Under the pieces are notes generated by a model. That model was given only the letters and a program-made list of their open reading frames with translations. It made no database searches and was not told where the DNA came from. 64,000 nucleotides of DNA from Pelolinea submarina (GTDB lineage Bacteria > Chloroflexota > Anaerolineae > Anaerolineales > Anaerolineaceae). The translations under genes were made by a program, and so were the position numbers. Position 1 is the first letter of the stretch; each line of letters starts with the position of its first letter. This document shows, piece by piece, positions 58,575-64,000 of this stretch. The stretch covers positions 930,001 through 994,000 of the forward strand of contig NZ_AP018437.1 of assembly GCF_003966975.1 (NCBI RefSeq). Reading direction: 5' to 3'.

Positions 58575-59660
58575 TTAAGAATTGCGCGACGTAATACCCA
58601 GCGCTTTGCATTGCTTTTCGGTGAAATACTCAGCATAATCCTCAACAAAAAAGCATTGCTTAGAAAATTCGCCGGATTCATCAATGGACTTGGTTAAATC
58701 AGCTAAATATATACTGGAATCACGGTTGATCGGAGTCCAACTAATCAATTGAAAGCCATCGGTATTTGAAATTGGTGTACTGAACTCCATCATCCACAAA
58801 AGTGTTCCATCTTTCCGGAAAAAAGGAACAGGAAAACCGAATGAATTGGAAAGATGCTCGTGCTCTTGTTGGATGGATAAATCCCAAATTTTATTAAAAT
58901 CCGGAATTTCATTTAGCAATTCCATAATGATAGATAATCTTTCATCTTCCCCTTGGAGCAAATCTGAGATTGATAAGCGAAAGCGTATCATTTGCTTAAT
59001 ATAGTATTCTTGCGCGTAGGGGCCGCGAGTTTTGCTCATTGGGCTGTTTTGTAAATGTTTTGGAATACCGCCCATGCTTGAATTCAATCGCTGCCAACAA
59101 CCCCAATTTTTCAAATCGCTTTCCTTGTAACCCGCAAAAGCCAGCTCATAATGTGTTGTTGCCCTTAAGCACCAATATTTATCCATTACAAATGCACATA
59201 CAGGTTCTTCGAGTAATTGCTTTCTCCAATCCGAATTAATTGGGAGTTTGGTTTCGATTTCATTGTTTGCGATTTTAAGATCATGGAGAATGCGGTTGAG
59301 TTGAAGACGATTTGTGACGGGGATATCACGATAGATTTCAATAATCTTCGCTAATTCTGCCGTCTGCATGAAACCATTTTTGCGGTGAAGGTGTTCGTTA
59401 AAAAACCATTCCACGATGGCAACAACGCGATTTCCACTTTCCTCTTCCTGCTTGGCGCTGATCTTTTTTGCTGACTCGTTTGCTGAAGTCCATTGTTGGA
59501 AAGTTTTCATCCCGATCTTTTCACATAACTTACTGTTTTGGTTAATCTCATCCAAGGCCAGGTTGCGGGAGATACCGCATTTATTTAACCAGGTATTGAA
59601 GATTTCCCCGCTAATTTCCTCTTCTTGTAAAAAGAAATCTTTATTTGCAGCATTTACCAT
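58575..59660 (-). CDS. MmyB-like ligand-binding-domain protein (putative regulator)
   Basis: The 361-residue product has a segment from about residue 150 that resembles the MmyB-like, PAS-type ligand-binding domain of actinobacterial and chloroflexal regulators: EEPVCAFVMDKYWCLRATTH, then ELAFAGYKESDL and a long C-terminal part with RFRLSISDLLQGEDERL. I see no clear helix-turn-helix motif; the N-terminal 100 residues are helical (ISRNLALDEINQNSKLCEKI) and could bind DNA. It is divergent from the transporter gene at 59858, so it may sense that system's substrate. AT-richer than the fumarase region. Family assignment is tentative. Confidence 0.55.
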   Translation of the reverse strand: MVNAANKDFFLQEEEISGEIFNTWLNKCGISRNLALDEINQNSKLCEKIGMKTFQQWTSANESAKKISAKQEEESGNRVVAIVEWFFNEHLHRKNGFMQTAELAKIIEIYRDIPVTNRLQLNRILHDLKIANNEIETKLPINSDWRKQLLEEPVCAFVMDKYWCLRATTHYELAFAGYKESDLKNWGCWQRLNSSMGGIPKHLQNSPMSKTRGPYAQEYYIKQMIRFRLSISDLLQGEDERLSIIMELLNEIPDFNKIWDLSIQQEHEHLSNSFGFPVPFFRKDGTLLWMMEFSTPISNTDGFQLISWTPINRDSSIYLADLTKSIDESGEFSKQCFFVEDYAEYFTEKQCKALGITSRNS

Positions 59661-59705
59661 TAGCTTATTCCTATAATGATTAATTCGTATTAGGCGGAAT
59701 TAACA

Positions 59706-59735
59706 TTGACGAATAGTTCCAGTAACGACTATATT
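59706..59735 (+). promoter_or_regulatory. Putative promoter of the transporter/TIM-barrel operon
   Basis: TTGACG (59706-59711) and TATATT (59730-59735) are separated by 18 bp in the intergenic region between the MmyB-like protein and the transporter. A strong AGGAGAG ribosome-binding site precedes the ATG at 59858. Confidence 0.45.
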
Positions 59736-59857
59736 GATTATAACAATAATTCCTGACAGAGGAATAAAAATACAATGATATTTCAAAGAGGAAGGTGTTA
59801 AATCATCGCATAGATCAAAGCTTATTTTAAAAATTGTAAAAATTCTAGGAGAGTGAA

Positions 59858-61422
59858 ATGAAGAAAATTGCAGTAATTGGAAGCAGCGGTGGTCATTTAT
59901 TCGTATTAGGAGGGAGTAATCCTCAGGCTTTATTAGAAGAAATTGTAATGCAGGCAAAAGCAGCTTCATTGGAAGTAAGCCATTGTTCCTTTGTTGCCGC
60001 TACTACCAGTATGGATCATATTACTGATCAGACCAAAGGGGCACTCTGGGTAGTCGGAAATAATGGATTGGAAACAAAGTCCGAGGGAAATCTGGATCAA
60101 GTAAATACGGAAGCTCAAAAAGTAAGTACAGACATCGCGGTGGCTATCCGTAAAGGTGAGATCGATGGGGTAATTATGGTTTCTGCGGATCCCAAAGGGA
60201 TTAATAAAGATGTCATAATTGCCGCCGCCGAAATGAAGATTCCCGTAGCGGGGACTGGCGGTACCTCGATGGCAGAGGCTCGTTCTATGGGCGCGAATGT
60301 GATCTCTTCTTCGGGAACAACCGGCTCCACCAACCGGACCCGGGCGGTAGGGTACATTTCCGCTTTCTCTTCCAAATGGAAAACAAAATATACCCCAGTC
60401 ATTGGAAAATCAACTGAAATAGATACCGGCAATATTTTTAAGCGCATTCACTTGCGCAGTATTATGATGTCGTCCCTGCCTGCGTTCATCGCAATGGCAC
60501 TGACACTAGCGGTTGGAAATATATCTTTTTTGAAAGACTCTGTTGGGCCGTTGTTTGATATCCTGGTAGCAGCTTTGCCGGTTGTCGTAGCAGTGGTCGC
60601 TGCCAAACAAGTTTCGGGACTGGATGAAGTCGGTATTGTTGCTGGTGTGGTAGCAGGTGTCCTGTCGGTAAACGGCGGAATTTTGGGCGGGATTGTTGGT
60701 GGTGTGCTGGCCGGGATTTTTGCGAGCTATCTGCTTCAGTGGTCATTCCGTATGCATTTTCCGACAACTACTTCCAGCCTGGTGGCAGGTGCATTAGGTG
60801 GTATGGGCGGCGGTCTTTTGGTTTATTTTCTGCTGGCTCCGGTAACCCTCTGGGGTGGAAATGCAATCCGTGACCTGATCCAAATTGCATTGGATTACAA
60901 CGCCGTGTTGGCGGGAGCCGTGGCTGGTTTGTTGATTTGGCCGGCTATCATAGGGGGAGTCTATCATGCTGCAATCTTGCCGATTGTCTTGCTTGAGATG
61001 GAAACACAAGGCAATAGTTTCCTGGGTGCAGTGGACATGGTCGGCCTGGTCATGGTGTCTGCCGGTATTACCCTGGCGAATATCATTGCGCCTAAGGATA
61101 AGAGCGAAGCATCTGTAGCTGCCCCCGGCTTTTTTGTGAACATTGCTTTTGGTACTTTCGTTGAGGCAGCTTACCCTTCATGTTCTCCGATAAGTGGGTT
61201 TTTGCTATTGCCTTGTTCTCAGCCATGTTAGGCGGTGCGTTTGTCGGTTTCTTTGATGCCCGTGGCGTGGCTTATTTACCTACTTTGGTAGCGCCAACCA
61301 TTTCCAACAATCCTTTAGGTTTCGCGGTATCGATGGTGGTTGCGATGGTGGCTGCTTGTATGCTGACCATCATTGCAAATAAAGTGGCAAAGAAAAAAGG
61401 GATTGAAAACGTTCAAGCGTAG
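59858..61422 (+). pseudogene. Polytopic membrane transporter with N-terminal soluble domain, frameshifted
   Basis: The first frame (to 61231) encodes a cytoplasmic domain of about 200 residues, beginning MKKIAVIGSSGGHLFVLGGS and containing VAGTGGTSMAEARSMGANVI and SSSGTTGSTNRTRAVGYISA. Many membrane segments follow. This resembles PTS-like or sugar permease proteins of Firmicutes, but I cannot name it. Near 61165 the frame is lost: the second frame (61180-61422) starts FMFSDKWVFAIALFSAMLGG and continues the membrane domain to a normal end. One missing base in the tac-ccN-ttc region explains the shift. Fused, the protein has about 520 residues. It could be a sequencing or assembly error, or a recent inactivation. 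The next gene follows after 36 nt, so they form an operon. Confidence 0.65.
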
Positions 61423-61458
61423 GACATTCAAAAACTAATATATGAAAAGAGGTAACGA

Positions 61459-62301
61459 ATGATTGTTGGTGATATGGAACAAAAGATGAGGCATGCCAGA
61501 CAAAAAGTTCAGGATGCGATAGAAGCACATCATGGCACGACACTATTGTCAACTGGAATCACAGGTGATGACGCTCGTATGGCATTAGCCGCTGTCAAGG
61601 CAGGCGCCCGCATGATCGAGCCCAATCACCCTGCTCTTGCTCTGGCCCGTGGATATAAAGGCGTGACTTCCATGCACGTTGCAGAAAGCCTGCGGCACGA
61701 AATCTCTGTTGACCAAATGGCAGAAGCTGTCCACGGTGTCCGAAATGTGGTCGGTAATGATATCTATATTACAGTAGGTGCTGCCGGGACTTTCACAGAG
61801 GTCATGCCAACTCCATTGACAGAAGAAGACGTCATCAAACTTGCCCGAGCCGGTGCGGATGGACTGCATACGCACAAATCAACCATTGAAGATTTGAAGG
61901 ATGTGGTGGATATGGCTCACCGTTATGGATTGTTGATTGACGCTTATATCGCACATCCATCCGACCGGCATCTTTTTGGTATTCCCTGCGAGACGCCGAA
62001 AGAGGTGGCCGAGACTGCAAAGAAAATGGAAGATATCGGTGTTGATTTTGTCGGATTGATGACCGGAATGAGCTACGAGGGCGTGGAAGCGGGCAAGATT
62101 GCGGATCCGGTAAAGGAACGTATTGATGCCCTGGTAAAGGCTGTCTCAGTACCTACGCTGGCAGAAGGGGGAATTAATCTGGACAATTTCAAGGCCTTCA
62201 TCGGAACAGGTGTCAATATCATTGTGGTTGGAACGGCAATTGATGATGTTGCTCGTGAAGCAGTGGACCGTGTAGTCAGAACTCTTGTAGAGCACGAGTA
62301 A
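61459..62301 (+). CDS. TIM-barrel protein (HUMPS/HisA-like phosphate-binding fold)
   Basis: The 280-residue product starts at an ATG after AGAGGTAAC. Later strands carry GADGLHTHKSTIEDLKDVVD and the C-terminal phosphate-binding motif PTLAEGGINLDNFKAF with NIIVVGTAIDD, typical of ribulose-phosphate-binding barrels such as 3-keto-L-gulonate-6-phosphate decarboxylase, hexulose-phosphate synthase, NanE and HisA/F. It has an extra N-terminal region (DGITGDDARMALAAVKAGAR-like), longer than standard HUMPS proteins (about 210). It probably acts on a phosphorylated sugar delivered by the transporter just upstream. Exact reaction unknown. Confidence 0.65.
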   Translation: MIVGDMEQKMRHARQKVQDAIEAHHGTTLLSTGITGDDARMALAAVKAGARMIEPNHPALALARGYKGVTSMHVAESLRHEISVDQMAEAVHGVRNVVGNDIYITVGAAGTFTEVMPTPLTEEDVIKLARAGADGLHTHKSTIEDLKDVVDMAHRYGLLIDAYIAHPSDRHLFGIPCETPKEVAETAKKMEDIGVDFVGLMTGMSYEGVEAGKIADPVKERIDALVKAVSVPTLAEGGINLDNFKAFIGTGVNIIVVGTAIDDVAREAVDRVVRTLVEHE

Positions 62302-62327
62302 ACCCAGATCTCGCGTAAATATTTATA

Positions 62328-62370
62328 AAAAAGGGAGATTACTTTTTCGGTAATCTCCCTTTTTGTTTCA
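62328..62370 (+). terminator. Terminator of the transporter/TIM-barrel operon
   Basis: A perfect 15-bp stem (62328-62342 with 62350-62364) and 7-nt loop lies 26 nt after the stop and continues into T-rich sequence. Confidence 0.88.
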
Positions 62371-62459
62371 GGATTCTCTTATTAAGTTTTTATCTGACAG
62401 TAATATCCAAAACGTTTCAAGATTGGCTTAAGGTTATCGCAAAGCTTGATTTTTATGGA

Positions 62460-63365
62460 TCAATCTTGAAGTTCCGCGTCCTTGCCGTTGCTGCCTTTCA
62501 TCAACCACATGTAGCCGTCTTCCAGACTGGGCTGTTCGGGGCGTGCCTGCGGGTAACCCGCGGCGCTGGCGCCCACCACGCGGAAGGCGACCCCTGCGGG
62601 CATGTGCTGCATGGAAACCACGGTCAGGCCGTCATCCGGTTTGCTGCCGTCCGGGCTGACGATGGTCCAGATATGGCCTTCGGCCAGGCGGGTCAGGTCG
62701 AGCGGGCTGCCCTGGAAGCAGATGCGGCCCTTGGAAAGCACGGCCATGTTGCGGCAGGTCAGGCCGATGTCGCCGACGATATGCGTGGAGAGCAACACCA
62801 CGCGGTCGGAGGCCAGGTCCACCAGCAGGTTGCGGAAACGGATACGTTCCTCCGGGTCCAACCCGGCGGTGGGTTCGTCTACGATCAGCACGCGCGGGTC
62901 GTTGACCAGTGCCTGGGCGATGCCCACGCGGCGCTTCATACCGCCCGAATAGCCCTTGATGGGGCGGTCGGCATCGTTTTCCAGCGAAACCATGGCGATG
63001 ACCTCGTCCACCCGTTTTTGGCGGGCTTGGGCGTTATCCACGCCTTTCAGAATGGCCATATAGTCGACGAACTGGCGCGCGCTCAGGTCGGGGTACAGTC
63101 CCAGCTCCTGAGGGAGGTAGCCCAGCACGGATTTGACCGCGCGGCGCTCGCTTTCGACTGCCAGGTCGTGGCCGTTGACGCGCACGCTGCCGCGCGAAGG
63201 GTTGACGATGCCGGCCAGAATGCGCATCAAGGTGGTCTTGCCCGCGCCGTTCGGCCCGAGCAGGCCGAACATGCCAGCTTCGATGGACAGGTTGATGCCC
63301 TGCAGCGCCTTGACCGACTTTGAGCCGCTGCCGTAAGATTTATAAAGACCTTTGATCTCGATCAT
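62460..63365 (-). CDS. ABC transporter ATP-binding protein
   Basis: The 301-residue ATPase has Walker A GPNGAGKTT (37-45), signature YSGGMKRRVGIAQAL, Walker B RVLIVDEPTAGLDP and a following switch His (LLSTHIVGD). The C-terminal 80 residues are an extension beyond the core domain. It resembles ABC-2 type exporters that move lipids, peptides or drugs in Gram-positive and Chloroflexota genomes. It starts 10 nt after the permease stop and is thus in one operon with it. The AAAGGGAATATC site supports the ATG at 63365. The substrate is unknown. Confidence 0.92.
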   Translation of the reverse strand: MIEIKGLYKSYGSGSKSVKALQGINLSIEAGMFGLLGPNGAGKTTLMRILAGIVNPSRGSVRVNGHDLAVESERRAVKSVLGYLPQELGLYPDLSARQFVDYMAILKGVDNAQARQKRVDEVIAMVSLENDADRPIKGYSGGMKRRVGIAQALVNDPRVLIVDEPTAGLDPEERIRFRNLLVDLASDRVVLLSTHIVGDIGLTCRNMAVLSKGRICFQGSPLDLTRLAEGHIWTIVSPDGSKPDDGLTVVSMQHMPAGVAFRVVGASAAGYPQARPEQPSLEDGYMWLMKGSNGKDAELQD

Positions 63366-63375
63366 GATATTCCCT

Positions 63376-64000
63376 TTAGATATACCTTTCAGTTTTTTTC
63401 AATAAGTTATGTGTTGCCAGCAACAGCAGCACGAAGATCCACACCAACGAAAGCTGGTTGACGGCGGCGGCATGGGTGTTGGGATCCATGGCGCTGTAGA
63501 ACAGCAACACGTTGCGCAGCACCGGGCTGTTGGCGAACCAGCCGCGCATGAAGAGTTGCAGCGTCCAGAAGCCGCCTACGAAGGCAAAGCCGCCCGGGCT
63601 GCTGCGGGCCAGCAGCGAAACACTGGCGCCGAAGGCGAGCATGGCCAGGCTGGGCGCGGCCCAGATCAACTGGCGGGCCAGTAAACCGCCCAAGAGGGAC
63701 AGGTCGACGCCGATCAGGTACGCGTAAACCTGGAAGACCAGCGCGGTCAGGGTTATGACCAGGGCGATGATGGACAGGCGTTCAAAGATCATCTTCCAGG
63801 TAGAACGCGAGGTGGTGAATTGCAGCTCCAGGGCTGTATCCTCCAGGAAGGCGTAAGCGGACAAACCGCCGCAGATAAGGGGCAGGGTGAAACCCAAAAA
63901 GGCCCGGAAGGTATTGAAGCGGTTGGCCTCGTTGATGAAAACCGCTATGATCATGAAGAGCGCCATGATAGCGGCCGGCAGCCAGAATTGGTCCTTCTGG
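63376..64000 (-). CDS. ABC-2 type transporter permease, partial
   Basis: The reading frame stays open up to the window edge, so the N-terminal part is missing. At least 208 residues are visible, including five or six membrane helices (MALFMIIAVFINEANRF, STWKMIFERLSIIALVITLT, LIWAAPSLAMLAFGASVSLL, LVWIFVLLLLATHNLL). It should form the membrane channel of the exporter with the ATPase that follows. There are no recognisable substrate determinants. The ATG at 63966 is internal and is probably not the start. Confidence 0.8.
   Translation of the reverse strand, partial: QKDQFWLPAAIMALFMIIAVFINEANRFNTFRAFLGFTLPLICGGLSAYAFLEDTALELQFTTSRSTWKMIFERLSIIALVITLTALVFQVYAYLIGVDLSLLGGLLARQLIWAAPSLAMLAFGASVSLLARSSPGGFAFVGGFWTLQLFMRGWFANSPVLRNVLLFYSAMDPNTHAAAVNQLSLVWIFVLLLLATHNLLKKTERYI

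Noticed and set aside
62460..64000. ABC transporter as the exporter of the giant protein
   Set aside because: The ATPase is a stand-alone ABC-2 type subunit without the fused membrane and peptidase-like domains of type I secretion ATPases, and it lies 13 kb away beyond several operons.

Overview
The window looks like a chromosomal segment of an anaerobic member of the Chloroflexota, most likely Anaerolineae. This rests on gene content and style only: a DUF4230 protein with a Pro-Thr-Pro linker, a two-subunit class I fumarase, a stand-alone E2-type acyltransferase and giant secreted beta-rich proteins. No rRNA or other marker is present, so the assignment is moderate (about 0.6).

The dominant object is a single uninterrupted gene of about 46 kb (3386-49375, + strand) encoding a protein of about 15,300 residues. 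It has a Sec-type signal peptide, an acidic linker, a beta-helix-like start, a first RTX (glycine/aspartate nonapeptide) block, about 19 kb of non-RTX adhesin-like beta-solenoid, three Calx-beta-like domains, a second RTX block of about 18.6 kb, and a non-repetitive C-terminal domain. Several layers of internal duplication are visible: six copies of a 'GDAVVY' module, a 681-nt tandem duplication, a triplicated 87-residue unit, and a supermodule of about 2 kb in two tandem copies plus one distal copy. I see no enzyme domain and no dedicated secretion genes next to it. It is probably a calcium-stabilised surface or matrix protein. It is transcribed divergently from a membrane-anchored TPR protein and ends at a clear terminator.

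Left flank (1-3027): the 5' part of an E2-like acyltransferase, dodecin, the DUF4230 membrane protein and the TPR protein. Right flank, 49.5-55.4 kb: an Fe-S protein with a winged-helix-like N-terminus, then an AT-richer catabolic island with a LysR regulator and a lactose/cellobiose-type PTS operon in the order IIB-IIC-(terminator)-IIA-GH1. In this operon the GH1 enzyme has Gln at the acid/base Glu position, and the IIC protein lacks the usual GIHG histidine. Then, at 55.5-58.5 kb, come a luciferase-like flavin oxidoreductase with the two fumarase subunits (one operon) and a YbaK-type deacylase.

At 58.6-62.4 kb there is a second AT-richer unit: an MmyB-like putative regulator, divergent from a large membrane protein that carries a single-base frameshift, followed by a TIM-barrel protein. 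This may be an uncharacterised uptake and catabolism system. The window ends in an ABC-2-type exporter pair, with the permease cut by the window edge.
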